Source: Pseudomonas sp. CAN1 (GTDB lineage: Bacteria > Pseudomonadota > Gammaproteobacteria > Pseudomonadales > Pseudomonadaceae). From it: 43,407 bases of DNA. Positions 1-8,842 of the stretch are shown one piece after another (positions within the stretch are counted from its first letter, which is position 1; each line of letters opens with the position of its first letter). The translations under genes and the position numbers were made by a program. Where the stretch lies: positions 314,840-358,246 of the forward strand of contig NZ_JASMRU010000003.1 in the NCBI RefSeq assembly GCF_030462585.1, written 5' to 3'. The notes under the pieces are model-generated. The model ran no database searches. It was given only the letters and a program-made list of their open reading frames with translations, and was not told the DNA's origin.

Positions 1-254
1 TGGCGGAGGATCGCGCCGAGGCGTCGATCTCCTGTCGCCAGGTCGGGCCGATCCGCTTCTCCGGTGAGCTGAAGGATGGCGAGGTGGTCTTCCAGCAGCG
101 CACTTCGCTGGTGTTCAAGACCATGCAGGTGGTGCGCTTCTTCGACAAGAAGCGCAACGCGCTGGTCTATCTGGTCTACAGCGACCGGGTGATCGAGGGC
201 AGTCCGCAGAATGCGGTGACGGCGATTCCGATCATGCCGTGGCCTGAGCAGTAG
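1..254 (+). CDS. creA: CreA family protein, 3' part (5' end outside window)
   Basis: Only the last 83 codons are present, read from base 3 and ending with TAG at 252-254. The visible protein carries a cysteine in an ISCRQVGPI context, then a [23 protein letters not shown] stretch and the ending IPIMPWPEQ, which is the pattern I recognise from the CreA family of small exported proteins. CreA was named after the E. coli cre locus and its biochemical function is not established. The gene runs away from the convergent rpsT and is closed by its own hairpin terminator. The N-terminus, where a signal peptide would be expected, lies outside the window. Family assignment is from recall of the sequence pattern. 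Confidence 0.85.
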   Translation, partial: AEDRAEASISCRQVGPIRFSGELKDGEVVFQQRTSLVFKTMQVVRFFDKKRNALVYLVYSDRVIEGSPQNAVTAIPIMPWPEQ

Positions 255-262
255 AAAAGAGA

Positions 263-288
263 AGGGCGGGTGACCGCCCTTTCTTTTT
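263..288 (+). terminator. Rho-independent terminator of creA
   Basis: A 7-bp stem AGGGCGG / CCGCCCT (263-269 and 274-280) with a GTGA loop is followed by a T-rich tract, starting 9 bases after the creA stop codon. Confidence 0.85.
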
Positions 289-343
289 GCCTGTGCAAAA
301 GTGCGCCTGTGGATAACGGTGCGCTGAACAAATCGCAGGCAAT

Positions 344-371
344 AAAAAAACCGGCCCTGGGGCCGGTTTTT
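344..371 (-). terminator. Rho-independent terminator of rpsT (usable from both sides)
   Basis: The stem CCGGCC / GGCCGG (351-356 and 361-366) is flanked by an A-run on the left (344-350) and a T-run on the right. It lies 15 bases past the rpsT stop. Because A and T tracts flank both sides it could also stop read-through from creA. Confidence 0.85.
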
Positions 372-385
372 CAAGAACGGAACGC

Positions 386-655
386 TTACGCGGTGGCCAG
401 GGCCTTCACGTGGGCGTTCAGGCGGCTCTTGTGGCGAGCGGCCTTGTTCTTGTGGATGATGCCTTTGTCAGCCATACGGTCGATGACCGGTACAGCAGCA
501 ACCAGAGCGGCCTGGGCCTTCGGCAGGTCCTTGGCGTCGACTGCTTTGACTACGTTCTTGATGTAGGTACGAACCATGGAACGCAGGCTGGCGTTGTGGC
601 TGCGACGCTTCTCAGCCTGTTTGGCGCGTTTTTTGGCGGAAGGTGTGTTGGCCAC
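386..655 (-). CDS. rpsT: 30S ribosomal protein S20
   Basis: The 89-residue protein begins (M/V)[17 protein letters not shown] and ends HVKALATA. It is a small, very basic, alanine- and lysine-rich protein typical of bacterial S20, which binds 16S rRNA early in 30S assembly. The start codon is GTG, chosen because a strong Shine-Dalgarno GAGGAG lies 7 bases upstream and because [10 protein letters not shown] is the standard S20 N-terminus. Non-ATG starts on rpsT are known in other bacteria (E. coli uses a weak start and S20 represses its own translation), so the GTG may matter for regulation; that is inference. The gene is monocistronic, divergent from murJ, with a good sigma-70 promoter and its own terminator. 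Confidence 0.97.
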   Translation of the reverse strand: MANTPSAKKRAKQAEKRRSHNASLRSMVRTYIKNVVKAVDAKDLPKAQAALVAAVPVIDRMADKGIIHKNKAARHKSRLNAHVKALATA

Positions 656-708
656 CGTCGAGCTCCTCGAAAAAAACTTGGGATGTTGCGAATAAATTAA
701 GGCCGCGA

Positions 709-737
709 ATAATGCCGTTGCATCAGGGCCTTGTCAA
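709..737 (-). promoter_or_regulatory. Sigma-70 promoter of rpsT
   Basis: On the minus strand a perfect -35 TTGACA (737-732) is separated by 17 bases from CATTAT (714-709), followed by a GC-rich discriminator, as at growth-rate-controlled promoters. It lies about 55 bases upstream of the rpsT start. Confidence 0.75.
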
Positions 738-908
738 GGGTATGCGCGGCCTCCGACGAGTGGTGCGACGGGCGCACGCTGTCCGGCGGATGGGGTGATT
801 TATTCGCCCCGCGGCCCTACACTGCTGCGCTTCGCCTGACGGTCGAGCAATCGCTCTAGGCCAGGGCTGCACCTTGCAGGGGCGGCCATTCTACCAGTTC
901 TGGACGCT

Positions 909-2447
909 ATGAACCTACTCAAGTCGCTGGCCGCGGTCAGCTCGATGACCATGATCTCGCGGGTGCTCGGCTTCGTGCGCGACACGATTGTCGCCCGCAT
1001 GTTCGGTGCCGGCATGGCCACCGACGCCTTCTTCGTTGCCTTCAAACTGCCCAACCTGCTGCGCCGCATCTTCGCCGAGGGCGCGTTCTCCCAGGCTTTC
1101 GTGCCGATCCTTGCCGAGTACAAGACCCAGCAGGGCGAGGAGGCGACCCGCACCTTCATCGCCTACGTGTCCGGCCTGCTGACCCTGATCCTGGCGCTGG
1201 TTACCGCGCTGGGCATGCTCGCCGCGCCCTGGGTGATCTGGGTGACGGCGCCCGGCTTCGTCGACTCGCCGGAGAAGTTCGAGCTCACCAGCTCCCTGCT
1301 GCGGGTGACCTTCCCTTATATCCTGCTGATCTCGCTGGCGTCCCTGGCGGGGGCGATCCTCAATACCTGGAACCGCTTCTCGGTGCCGGCCTTCGTGCCG
1401 ACCCTGCTGAACGTCAGCATGATCCTCTTTGCGCTGTTCCTGACGCCGTACTTCGACCCGCCGATCATGGCGCTGGGCTGGGCGGTGCTCGCTGGTGGCC
1501 TGGCGCAGCTGCTCTACCAACTGCCGCACCTGAAGAAGATCGGCATGCTCGTGCTGCCGCGCGTCAATCTGCGTGATTCCGGCGTCTGGCGTGTGCTCAA
1601 GCAGATGGGCCCGGCGATCCTCGGCGTCTCGGTCAGCCAGATTTCGCTGATCATCAACACCATCTTCGCTTCCTTCCTGGTCGCCGGTTCGGTGTCCTGG
1701 ATGTACTACGCGGACCGCCTGATGGAGCTGCCGTCCGGCGTGCTCGGCGTCGCGCTGGGCACCATCCTGCTGCCGTCGTTGGCCAAGACCTACGCCAGCG
1801 ACGACCGCCACGAGTACTCGCGGCTGATGGACTGGGGCCTGCGTCTGTGCTTCCTGCTGGTGCTGCCGTGCTCCCTGGCGCTGGCGGTGATCGCCGAGCC
1901 GCTGACCGTCGCGCTGTTCCAGTACGGCAAGTTCAGTGCCCATGACGCCCTGATGACCCAGCGCGCGCTGATCGCCTACGCGGTCGGCCTGCTCGGCATC
2001 ATCCTGGTGAAGGTGCTGGCGCCGGGCTTCTATGCGCGGCAGAACATCAAGACGCCGGTGAAGATCGCGCTGTTTACCCTGGTTTCCACCCAGTTGATGA
2101 ACCTGGTGTTCATCGGCCCGCTCAAGCATGCGGGCCTGGCCCTGGCGATCAGCCTGGCGGCCTGCCTGAATGCCGGCCTGCTGTTCTGGCAGTTGCGCAA
2201 GCAGCAACTGTTCGAGCCGCAAGCAGGCTGGGGCAAGTTCATCGGCAAATTAGTCGTATCTGTACTGGTGATGTGCGCCGTGCTGATCGGCATGATGTAT
2301 TTCATGCCGGCCTGGGATCAGGGCGGTATGCCGATCCGCCTGGTGCGCCTGGGTGCGCTGGTGGTAGCCGGTGTGCTTGCCTATTTCGGTATGCTGGCGC
2401 TCCTCGGCTTCCGCCTGCGGGACTTCTCCCGCCGCGCGGTGCTGTAA
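909..2447 (+). CDS. murJ: Lipid II flippase MurJ (MviN)
   Basis: This 512-residue polytopic membrane protein begins [25 protein letters not shown] and carries the family pattern of alternating hydrophobic helices, about 14 in all, including the motif [21 protein letters not shown] near residues 35-55. MurJ belongs to the MOP exporter superfamily and moves undecaprenyl-linked peptidoglycan precursor lipid II from the inner to the outer face of the cytoplasmic membrane. The length matches Pseudomonas MurJ. ATG 909 is the first in-frame start at the conserved N-terminus; its Shine-Dalgarno is weak. The order rpsT-murJ-ribF-ileS is the usual Pseudomonas arrangement. A gap of 106 bp with its own -10 separates it from ribF. 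Confidence 0.96.
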   Translation: MNLLKSLAAVSSMTMISRVLGFVRDTIVARMFGAGMATDAFFVAFKLPNLLRRIFAEGAFSQAFVPILAEYKTQQGEEATRTFIAYVSGLLTLILALVTALGMLAAPWVIWVTAPGFVDSPEKFELTSSLLRVTFPYILLISLASLAGAILNTWNRFSVPAFVPTLLNVSMILFALFLTPYFDPPIMALGWAVLAGGLAQLLYQLPHLKKIGMLVLPRVNLRDSGVWRVLKQMGPAILGVSVSQISLIINTIFASFLVAGSVSWMYYADRLMELPSGVLGVALGTILLPSLAKTYASDDRHEYSRLMDWGLRLCFLLVLPCSLALAVIAEPLTVALFQYGKFSAHDALMTQRALIAYAVGLLGIILVKVLAPGFYARQNIKTPVKIALFTLVSTQLMNLVFIGPLKHAGLALAISLAACLNAGLLFWQLRKQQLFEPQAGWGKFIGKLVVSVLVMCAVLIGMMYFMPAWDQGGMPIRLVRLGALVVAGVLAYFGMLALLGFRLRDFSRRAVL

Positions 2448-2519
2448 CCTTCGCCGGACAAAGCATTGCATCGGTTTGCGGCGACGGCATTTTGCCTGTC
2501 GCATGGCAACGGGTGCAGG

Positions 2520-2525
2520 TATAAT
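2520..2525 (+). promoter_or_regulatory. Likely -10 element for the ribF operon
   Basis: A perfect TATAAT lies 28 bases before the ribF ATG in the only sizeable gap between murJ and ribF. The -35 is poor (TGTCGC at a 17-base spacing), so an activator or an extended contact may be needed. This would start the ribF-ileS-lspA-fkpB transcript. Confidence 0.5.
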
Positions 2526-2553
2526 CGACCACTTTCTGAGCAATACGCGCGCT

Positions 2554-3492
2554 ATGCAGCTGCTTCGAGGCCTTCACAACCTGCGGCCCCTGTCCGGGGG
2601 CTGTGTCGCCACCATCGGTAACTTCGACGGCGTCCACCTTGGCCACCAGGCGATCCTGGGGCGTCTGCGCGAGCGCTCGCTGGAGCTGGGCGTGCCCAGC
2701 TGCGTGGTGATCTTCGAGCCGCAGCCGCGCGAATACTTCGCTCCCGATGCCGCCCCGGTGCGCCTGACGCGCCTGCGCGAGAAGCTCGAACTGCTGCGCC
2801 AGTACGGCGTCGACTTCGTTCTCTGCCTGGCCTTCAACCGCCGCCTGCGCGAGCTGTCGGCCGCCGAGTTCGTCCGCCAGGTGCTGGTGGAGGGCCTGCG
2901 GGTCCGCCATCTGGAAGTGGGCGACGATTTCCGCTTCGGCTGCGACCGTTCCGGCGACTTCACCTTCCTGGTCAACGCCAGCGCGGAGCAGGGCTTCACC
3001 GTCGAAGCCGCGACCACCGTGGAAGTCGACGGCATGCGCGTGAGCAGCTCGCGTATCCGCAAGGACCTGGCCGATGGCGACCTGCACCGGGTCGAGCGCC
3101 TGCTGGGTCGTCCGTATCGCCTGAGCGGCCGCGTGCTGCACGGGCAGAAGCTGGGTCGTACGCTGGGTTCGCCCACCGCGAACATCCAGCTCAAGCGCCG
3201 CAAGGCGCCGCTCAATGGGGTCTACCTGGTCAGCACGATGGTGGCTGGCCAGCGCCGCAACGGGGTTGCCAACATTGGCACCCGACCGTCCGTGAACGGT
3301 GACGGCCAGCCCCACCTGGAAGTGCATCTGCTGGATTTCGCTGGCGATCTCTACGGCCAGCATCTGGACATCACTTTCCACCAGAAGCTGCGTGATGAGC
3401 AGCGCTTTGCCTCGCTCGAGGCACTCAAGGCGGCCATCCTCGCCGACATCGCCGCCGCCCGAGCCTTCTGGCTGGGCCAACCGCTTGATTGA
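2554..3492 (+). CDS. ribF: Bifunctional riboflavin kinase / FAD synthetase
   Basis: RibF phosphorylates riboflavin to FMN and adenylylates FMN to FAD. The 312-residue protein has an N-terminal nucleotidyltransferase domain with GNFDGVHLGHQ (about residues 22-32, the HxGH-type site) and ISSSRIR-like VSSSRIRKDL near 165-175. The C-terminal kinase domain shows LGRTLGSPTANI and RNGVANIGTRPSVNG. An open frame extends upstream to 2371, but ATG 2554 gives the standard start MQLLRGLHNL and the usual length. It is 21 bp upstream of ileS, so the two are likely co-transcribed. FMN/FAD supply serves flavoenzymes such as ThiO and NDH-2 elsewhere in this window. Confidence 0.96.
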   Translation: MQLLRGLHNLRPLSGGCVATIGNFDGVHLGHQAILGRLRERSLELGVPSCVVIFEPQPREYFAPDAAPVRLTRLREKLELLRQYGVDFVLCLAFNRRLRELSAAEFVRQVLVEGLRVRHLEVGDDFRFGCDRSGDFTFLVNASAEQGFTVEAATTVEVDGMRVSSSRIRKDLADGDLHRVERLLGRPYRLSGRVLHGQKLGRTLGSPTANIQLKRRKAPLNGVYLVSTMVAGQRRNGVANIGTRPSVNGDGQPHLEVHLLDFAGDLYGQHLDITFHQKLRDEQRFASLEALKAAILADIAAARAFWLGQPLD

Positions 3493-3513
3493 AGATCCTG
3501 AACAGGCCCTGAG

Positions 3514-6348
3514 ATGACCGATTACAAAGCCACTCTGAACCTTCCCGAAACCGACTTCCCGATGAAAGCCGGCCTGCCGCAGCGCGAGCCGCAAACTCTC
3601 AAGCTCTGGAACGACATTGGCCTGTACCAGAAGCTGCGGAAGATTGGCGAAGGTCGCCCGAAATTCATCCTGCACGATGGCCCGCCCTACGCCAACGGCA
3701 GCATCCACATCGGTCACGCGGTCAACAAGATCCTCAAGGACATCATCGTCCGCTCCAAGACCCTGGCTGGCTACGACGCCCCCTATGTGCCGGGCTGGGA
3801 CTGCCACGGCCTGCCGATCGAGCACAAGGTCGAGACCACCCACGGCAAGAACCTGCCAGCGGACAAGACCCGCGAACTGTGCCGCGAATACGCCGCCGAG
3901 CAGATCGAGGGTCAGAAGGCCGACTTCATCCGCCTGGGCGTGCTGGGCGAGTGGGACAACCCCTACAAGACCATGAACTTCTCCAACGAGGCCGGCGAAA
4001 TCCGCGCGCTCGCCGAGATGGTCAAGCAGGGCTTCGTGTTCAAGGGCCTGAAGCCGGTGAACTGGTGCTTCGATTGCGGTTCGGCCCTGGCCGAAGCGGA
4101 AGTCGAGTACGCCGACAAGAAGTCCGACGCCATCGACGTCGCCTTCCCGGTGGAAGATGAAGGCAAACTGGCCGCCGCCTTCGGCCTGGCCAGCCTGCCG
4201 AAGCCGACCGCCATCGTCATCTGGACCACCACCCCCTGGACCATCCCGGCCAACCAGGCGCTGAACGTCCACCCGGAATTCACCTATGCGCTGGTCGACA
4301 CCGGCGAGCGCCTGCTGGTGCTGGCCGAGGAACTGGTCGAGTCGAGCCTGGCCCGCTACGGCCTGGAAGGCCAGGTCATCGCCACCGCCCAGGGCGAGGC
4401 GCTGGACCTGATCCGCTTCCGCCATCCTTTCTACGAGCGCTTCTCGCCGGTCTACCTGGCCGAGTACGTCGAGCTGGGCGCTGGCACCGGCGTGGTTCAC
4501 TCCGCCCCGGCCTACGGCGAGGACGACTTCCGTACCTGCAAGCAGTACGGCATGAGCAATGACGACATCCTCAGCCCGGTGCAGAGCAATGGCGTTTATG
4601 TGGCCGACCTGCCGTTCTTCGGCGGCCAGTTCATCTGGAAAGCCAACCCGAATATCGTCGCCAAGCTCGATGAAGTCGGCGCGCTGCTCAAGCACGCCAG
4701 CATCAGCCACAGCTACATGCACTGCTGGCGCCACAAGACCCCGCTGATCTACCGCGCCACCGCGCAGTGGTTCGTCGGCATGGACAAGCAGCCGCAGACC
4801 GGCGCCACCCTGCGCGAGCGCGCGCTGGAAGCCATCACCGAAACCGAGTTCGTGCCCAACTGGGGCCAGGCGCGCCTGCACGGCATGATCGCCGGTCGTC
4901 CGGACTGGTGCATCTCGCGTCAGCGCAACTGGGGCGTACCGATCCCGTTCTTCCTGCACAAGGCCACCGGCGAGCTGCACCCGCGCACCGTCGAGCTGAT
5001 GGAAGCCGTCGCCCAGCGCGTCGAGAAGGAAGGCATCGAGGCCTGGTTCAAGCTCGACGCTGCCGAACTGCTGGGCGATGAAGCCGCGCAGTACGACAAG
5101 ATCAACGACACCCTGGACGTCTGGTTCGACTCCGGCACCACTCACTGGCACGTGCTGCGTGGCTCCCACGCCGAGCTCGGCCACACCAGCGGTCCGGTCG
5201 CCGACCTCTACCTGGAAGGCTCTGACCAGCACCGCGGCTGGTTCCACTCGTCCCTGTTGACCGGCTGCGCCATCGACGGCCACGCGCCGTACCGCCAACT
5301 GCTGACCCACGGCTTCACCGTCGATGAGTCCGGCCGCAAGATGTCCAAGTCCCTGGGTAACACCGTGGTGCCGCAGACCGTGATCGACAGCATGGGCGCC
5401 GACATTTTGCGCCTGTGGGTCGCGTCCACCGACTACTCCGGTGAGATCGCCGTTTCCCAGCAGATCCTCCAGCGTAGCGCCGACGCCTATCGTCGTATCC
5501 GCAATACCACGCGCTTCCTGCTGTCCAACCTGTCCGGCTTCGATCCGGCCAAGGACCTGCTGCCCAACGACCAGCTGCTGGCCCTGGACCGCTGGGCCAT
5601 CGACCGCGCCCTGCAGCTGCAGCGCGAGCTGGAAGAGGCTTACCGCGACTACCGCTTCTGGAACGTCTACTCCAAGGTGCACAACTTCTGCGTGCAGGAG
5701 CTGGGCGGCTTCTACCTGGACATCATCAAGGACCGCCAGTACACCACCCAGGAGAACAGCGTTGCCCGCCGTTCCTGCCAGACCGCGCTGTTCCACATCG
5801 CCGAGGCCCTGGTGCGCTGGATCGCGCCGATCATGGCGTTCACCGCCGAAGAGATCTGGAGCTTCATGCCGGGCGAGCGCGCCGAGTCGGTGATGCTCAG
5901 CACCTGGTACGACGGTCTCTCCGAGCTGCCGGCCGATGCCGAGCTGGATCGCGCCTACTGGGACGAAGTCATGGCTGCCAAGGCTGCCGTGAACAAGGAA
6001 CTGGAAAACCTGCGCAGTGCCAAGACCATCGGCGGCAACCTGCAGGCCGAGATCACCCTCTACGCCGAAGACTCCCTGGCCAAGCGCCTGGAGAAGCTGG
6101 GCAACGAGCTGCGCTTCGTGCTGATCACCTCTGCCGCCACCGTGGCGCCGCTGGCCGATGCGCCGGCCGATGCGGTCGAGAGCGAACTGCCGGGCCTGAA
6201 GCTGAAGGTGGTCAAGTCCGCCCACGCCAAGTGCGGCCGCTGCTGGCACTTCCGCGCCGACGTTGGCAGCCATGCCGCGCACCCGGAACTGTGCGGCCGT
6301 TGCGTCGAGAACATCGAAGGTGCGGGCGAGGTGCGTCACTATGCCTAA
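3514..6348 (+). CDS. ileS: Isoleucyl-tRNA synthetase
   Basis: This 944-residue class I aminoacyl-tRNA synthetase charges tRNA-Ile with isoleucine and edits misactivated valine. The catalytic signatures are HIGH (residues 65-68) and KMSKS (609-613). The CP1 editing insert lies between them, with [13 protein letters not shown] around residues 237-249. A C-terminal zinc-binding tail has Cys pairs in KCGRCW and LCGRC. The length and zinc tail fit the bacterial IleS1 type. The stop codon overlaps the lspA start by 8 bp, so lspA is probably translationally coupled, an arrangement common in gamma-proteobacteria. There is no sign of truncation. Confidence 0.98.
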   Translation: MTDYKATLNLPETDFPMKAGLPQREPQTLKLWNDIGLYQKLRKIGEGRPKFILHDGPPYANGSIHIGHAVNKILKDIIVRSKTLAGYDAPYVPGWDCHGLPIEHKVETTHGKNLPADKTRELCREYAAEQIEGQKADFIRLGVLGEWDNPYKTMNFSNEAGEIRALAEMVKQGFVFKGLKPVNWCFDCGSALAEAEVEYADKKSDAIDVAFPVEDEGKLAAAFGLASLPKPTAIVIWTTTPWTIPANQALNVHPEFTYALVDTGERLLVLAEELVESSLARYGLEGQVIATAQGEALDLIRFRHPFYERFSPVYLAEYVELGAGTGVVHSAPAYGEDDFRTCKQYGMSNDDILSPVQSNGVYVADLPFFGGQFIWKANPNIVAKLDEVGALLKHASISHSYMHCWRHKTPLIYRATAQWFVGMDKQPQTGATLRERALEAITETEFVPNWGQARLHGMIAGRPDWCISRQRNWGVPIPFFLHKATGELHPRTVELMEAVAQRVEKEGIEAWFKLDAAELLGDEAAQYDKINDTLDVWFDSGTTHWHVLRGSHAELGHTSGPVADLYLEGSDQHRGWFHSSLLTGCAIDGHAPYRQLLTHGFTVDESGRKMSKSLGNTVVPQTVIDSMGADILRLWVASTDYSGEIAVSQQILQRSADAYRRIRNTTRFLLSNLSGFDPAKDLLPNDQLLALDRWAIDRALQLQRELEEAYRDYRFWNVYSKVHNFCVQELGGFYLDIIKDRQYTTQENSVARRSCQTALFHIAEALVRWIAPIMAFTAEEIWSFMPGERAESVMLSTWYDGLSELPADAELDRAYWDEVMAAKAAVNKELENLRSAKTIGGNLQAEITLYAEDSLAKRLEKLGNELRFVLITSAATVAPLADAPADAVESELPGLKLKVVKSAHAKCGRCWHFRADVGSHAAHPELCGRCVENIEGAGEVRHYA

Positions 6349-6850
6349 TGCCGATCGCTTCGGCCGCCTGCCCTGGCTGTGGATCACCGTGCTGGTGTTC
6401 GTCCTGGATCAGGTCAGCAAGGCCTTCTTCCAGGCCGAATTGAGCATGTACCAGCAGATCGTGGTCATCCCTGACCTGTTCAGCTGGACCCTGGCCTACA
6501 ACACCGGCGCCGCGTTCAGCTTCCTGGCCGACAGCTCGGGCTGGCAGCGCTGGCTGTTCGCCCTGATCGCCATCGTCGTCAGCGTCGTGCTGCTGGTCTG
6601 GCTCAAGCGCCTCAAGCGTGGCGAGACCTGGCTGGCCATCGCCCTGGCTCTGGTGCTGGGCGGCGCGCTGGGCAACCTGTACGACCGCATGGTCCTGGGG
6701 CACGTAGTGGACTTCATCCTCGTGCACTGGCAGGACCGCTGGCGCTTCCCGGCCTTCAACCTGGCCGACAGCGCCATTACCGTCGGTGCCATCATGCTGG
6801 CGCTGGACATGTTCAAATCGAAGAAATCCGGAGAGACCGCCAATGGCTGA
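6341..6850 (+). CDS. lspA: Lipoprotein signal peptidase II
   Basis: LspA is an inner-membrane aspartyl protease that cuts the signal peptide from prolipoproteins after diacylglyceryl modification. The 169-residue protein has four hydrophobic helices and the catalytic aspartates D124 (in HVVDF) and D143 (in FNLADSAI), plus the conserved [10 protein letters not shown] at 108-117. The frame is open further upstream inside ileS, but ATG 6341 gives [12 protein letters not shown] and the usual length. It overlaps ileS by 8 bp and fkpB by 8 bp. BamD (C18) and CyoA (C24), both encoded in this window, are predicted substrates. The family is the target of globomycin. Confidence 0.97.
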   Translation: MPNADRFGRLPWLWITVLVFVLDQVSKAFFQAELSMYQQIVVIPDLFSWTLAYNTGAAFSFLADSSGWQRWLFALIAIVVSVVLLVWLKRLKRGETWLAIALALVLGGALGNLYDRMVLGHVVDFILVHWQDRWRFPAFNLADSAITVGAIMLALDMFKSKKSGETANG

Positions 6851-7295
6851 TTCTTCTGACACCATTCAGCGCATCGGCAGCGACTCCAGGGTCACCCTGC
6901 ACTTCGCCCTGAAACTGGATGACGGCAACGTCGTCGACAGCACCTTCGACAAGCAGCCGGCTACCTTCAAGGTCGGCGACGGCAACCTGCTGCCGGGCTT
7001 CGAGCAGGCGCTGTTCGGCCTCAAGGCCGGTGACAAGCGCACCCTGACCATCGAGCCGGAGCAGGGCTTCGGCCAGCCGAACCCGGCCAATCTGCAGGTG
7101 ATGCCGCGCGACCAGTTCCAGGACATGGAACTCGCCGAAGGTCTGCTGGTGATCTTCAACGATGCCGCCAAGACCGAGCTGCCAGGTGTTGTGAAAGAGT
7201 TCGACGAGCAGCACGTCACCATCGATTTCAACCATCCGCTGGCCGGTAAAACGCTGGCGTTTGAAGTGGATATTATCGACGTACAACCAGCCTGA
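6843..7295 (+). CDS. fkpB: FKBP-type peptidyl-prolyl cis-trans isomerase (FkpB/SlpA)
   Basis: The 150-residue protein begins [21 protein letters not shown]. It carries the FKBP core [13 protein letters not shown] and [19 protein letters not shown], with an inserted-flap segment (EQGFGQPNP through [14 protein letters not shown]) typical of the SlyD/FkpB subgroup, which combines prolyl isomerase and chaperone activity. The protein has no signal peptide, so it is cytoplasmic. It lacks the His-rich metal-binding tail of SlyD, which fits FkpB. ATG 6843 sits 8 bp inside lspA; longer upstream frame is overlap only. The ileS-lspA-fkpB-ispH order is conserved in proteobacteria. Two GC hairpins separate it from ispH. 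Confidence 0.94.
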   Translation: MADSSDTIQRIGSDSRVTLHFALKLDDGNVVDSTFDKQPATFKVGDGNLLPGFEQALFGLKAGDKRTLTIEPEQGFGQPNPANLQVMPRDQFQDMELAEGLLVIFNDAAKTELPGVVKEFDEQHVTIDFNHPLAGKTLAFEVDIIDVQPA

Positions 7296-7304
7296 TTGGC
7301 TGCG

Positions 7305-7369
7305 CGGCCCGCCGCTGGCGGGCCGTTACGCTCCAGGCGAAGTATTCCTACCGGCCCCTTGTGGGCCGG
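7305..7369 (+). repeat. Two tandem GC-rich hairpins between fkpB and ispH
   Basis: The first is CGGCCCGCC / GGCGGGCCG (7305-7313, 7317-7325) with a 3-base loop. The second is CCGGCCC / GGGCCGG (7351-7357, 7363-7369) with a 5-base loop. Neither has a T-run, so they are not simple terminators. They could pause polymerase, protect the upstream mRNA end or modulate ispH translation, whose ATG is 24 bases downstream. Confidence 0.6.
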
Positions 7370-7392
7370 CTTGCGTAGCACCCGAGGCCACC

Positions 7393-8337
7393 ATGCAAAT
7401 CAAACTCGCCAATCCCCGCGGCTTCTGTGCCGGCGTCGACCGGGCGATCGAGATCGTCAACCGCGCCCTCGATGTCTTCGGCCCGCCGATCTACGTGCGC
7501 CATGAAGTGGTGCACAACAAGTTCGTGGTGGAGAACCTGCGCAACCGTGGCGCCGTGTTCGTCGAGGAACTCGACCAGGTGCCGGACGACACCATCGTCA
7601 TCTTCAGCGCCCACGGCGTTTCCCAGGCGGTACGCAAGGAAGCCGAGAGCCGCGGCCTGAAGGTCTTCGACGCCACCTGCCCGCTGGTGACCAAGGTGCA
7701 CCTGGAAGTCGTGCGCTACAGCCGCGACGGTCATGAATGCATCCTGATCGGCCACGAAGGCCACCCGGAAGTCGAAGGCACCATGGGCCAGTACGACGCC
7801 TCCAACGGCGGCGCCATCTACCTGGTGGAAGACGAGGCAGACGTTGCCGCGCTGGAAGTGCGCAATCCCGAGGCGCTGCACTTCGTCACCCAGACCACCC
7901 TGTCGATGGACGACACCTCCAAGGTGATTGACGCCCTGCGCGAAAAATTCCCTGCGATCATGGGCCCGCGCAAGAACGACATCTGCTACGCCACCCAGAA
8001 CCGCCAGGATGCGGTGAAGGAACTGGCCGACCAGTGCGACCTGGTGCTGGTAGTGGGCAGCCCGAACAGCTCCAACTCCAACCGCCTGCGCGAGCTGGCC
8101 GAGCGCATGGGCACCCCCGGCTACCTGATCGATGGCGCCGAGGACATGCAGAAGGAGTGGTTCGACGGCGTGCAACGCATCGGCATCACCGCCGGCGCGT
8201 CAGCTCCGGAAGTGCTGGTGCGTGGCGTTATCCAGCAGCTGCGCGACTGGGGCGCCGAACCCGAAGTGGAGCTGGATGGGCGCGAAGAGAACATTACTTT
8301 CTCGATGCCCAAGGAGCTGCGGGTCAAGGCGATCTGA
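7393..8337 (+). CDS. ispH: 4-hydroxy-3-methylbut-2-enyl diphosphate reductase (IspH/LytB)
   Basis: IspH is the last enzyme of the MEP pathway; it reduces HMBPP to IPP and DMAPP with an iron-sulfur cluster. The 314-residue protein has the three cluster cysteines C12 (GFCAGV), C96 (FDATCPLV) and C198 ([11 protein letters not shown]), and the catalytic glutamate E126 in [10 protein letters not shown]. The start ATG 7393 gives [18 protein letters not shown], the standard N-terminus; the open frame upstream runs through the hairpins and is not used. It is followed by a strong terminator shared with convergent pilE. Its isoprenoid products feed ubiquinone, used by Cyo and NDH-2, and undecaprenyl phosphate, the carrier flipped by MurJ. 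Confidence 0.98.
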   Translation: MQIKLANPRGFCAGVDRAIEIVNRALDVFGPPIYVRHEVVHNKFVVENLRNRGAVFVEELDQVPDDTIVIFSAHGVSQAVRKEAESRGLKVFDATCPLVTKVHLEVVRYSRDGHECILIGHEGHPEVEGTMGQYDASNGGAIYLVEDEADVAALEVRNPEALHFVTQTTLSMDDTSKVIDALREKFPAIMGPRKNDICYATQNRQDAVKELADQCDLVLVVGSPNSSNSNRLRELAERMGTPGYLIDGAEDMQKEWFDGVQRIGITAGASAPEVLVRGVIQQLRDWGAEPEVELDGREENITFSMPKELRVKAI

Positions 8338-8360
8338 GCCGAGCCTCGCAAGCGGACAAG

Positions 8361-8390
8361 AAAAAGCCCGATCGGTTGATCGGGCTTTTT
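8361..8390. terminator. Bidirectional terminator between ispH and pilE
   Basis: The stem GCCCGATC / GATCGGGC (8366-8373, 8378-8385) has a GGTT loop and is flanked by five As on the left and five or more Ts on the right. It can end both ispH and the pilin operon. Confidence 0.93.
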
Positions 8391-8404
8391 TGTTGCTCGC
8401 GGAA

Positions 8405-8842
8405 TTATCTCCAGCAGTCGTTGACACTGGCACCTGTCGCGCTGACGCCCTTAGTTCCTGCTGCGTCGAGGGTAAGGTTGCCGCACTTGGTGTCCTTGGC
8501 CTGAACGCCCTGAGGCGTTGCGGTCAGCGTGTAGGTGTTGGTGCCACTGACCGACAGTGCATACTTGCCCGTATCAGATGCAATTGATGTGGAGCTACCC
8601 GTTCCGGTGGTATTGCGCATTCCCAGCTTGCCAAGATCTGCGGCGCTGGTGACGTAAGCGTAGTTCTGGGCGTAATAGCGTTCCTGGCGGGCGGCAGCAT
8701 CGTTGAGCATCGCCTGCCCCTCTGCGCGATTCCCGCGCAAGATGTAGCTCTGGTAGCTCGGATAGGCGACGGCTGCCAGGATGGCGACAATGGCCGCAGT
8801 GACCATCAGTTCAATCAGGGTGAAGCCGTACTGGTTTCTCAT
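8405..8842 (-). CDS. pilE: Type IV pilus minor pilin PilE
   Basis: This 145-residue prepilin begins MRNQYG^FTLIELMVTAAIVAI; PilD is expected to cut after G6 and methylate the new N-terminal phenylalanine, and the mature E5 is present. The body resembles PilE/PilA-like pilins, with an internal AVAYPSYQSYILRG and two C-terminal cysteines (TKCGNLTLD and NDCWR) that can close a D-region disulfide. PilE is thought to link the minor-pilin priming complex to the major pilin. It is the last gene of the operon and its ATG overlaps the pilY1 stop by 4 bp (ATGA). No pilY2 lies between them, unlike in P. aeruginosa PAO1. Confidence 0.93.
   Translation of the reverse strand: MRNQYGFTLIELMVTAAIVAILAAVAYPSYQSYILRGNRAEGQAMLNDAAARQERYYAQNYAYVTSAADLGKLGMRNTTGTGSSTSIASDTGKYALSVSGTNTYTLTATPQGVQAKDTKCGNLTLDAAGTKGVSATGASVNDCWR

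Noticed and set aside
2302-6387. 1361-codon open frame on the minus strand opposite ribF and ileS
   Set aside because: It is a GC-rich antisense shadow of two clear genes; its protein matches nothing and has shadow composition (high Gly/Val/Gln/His).
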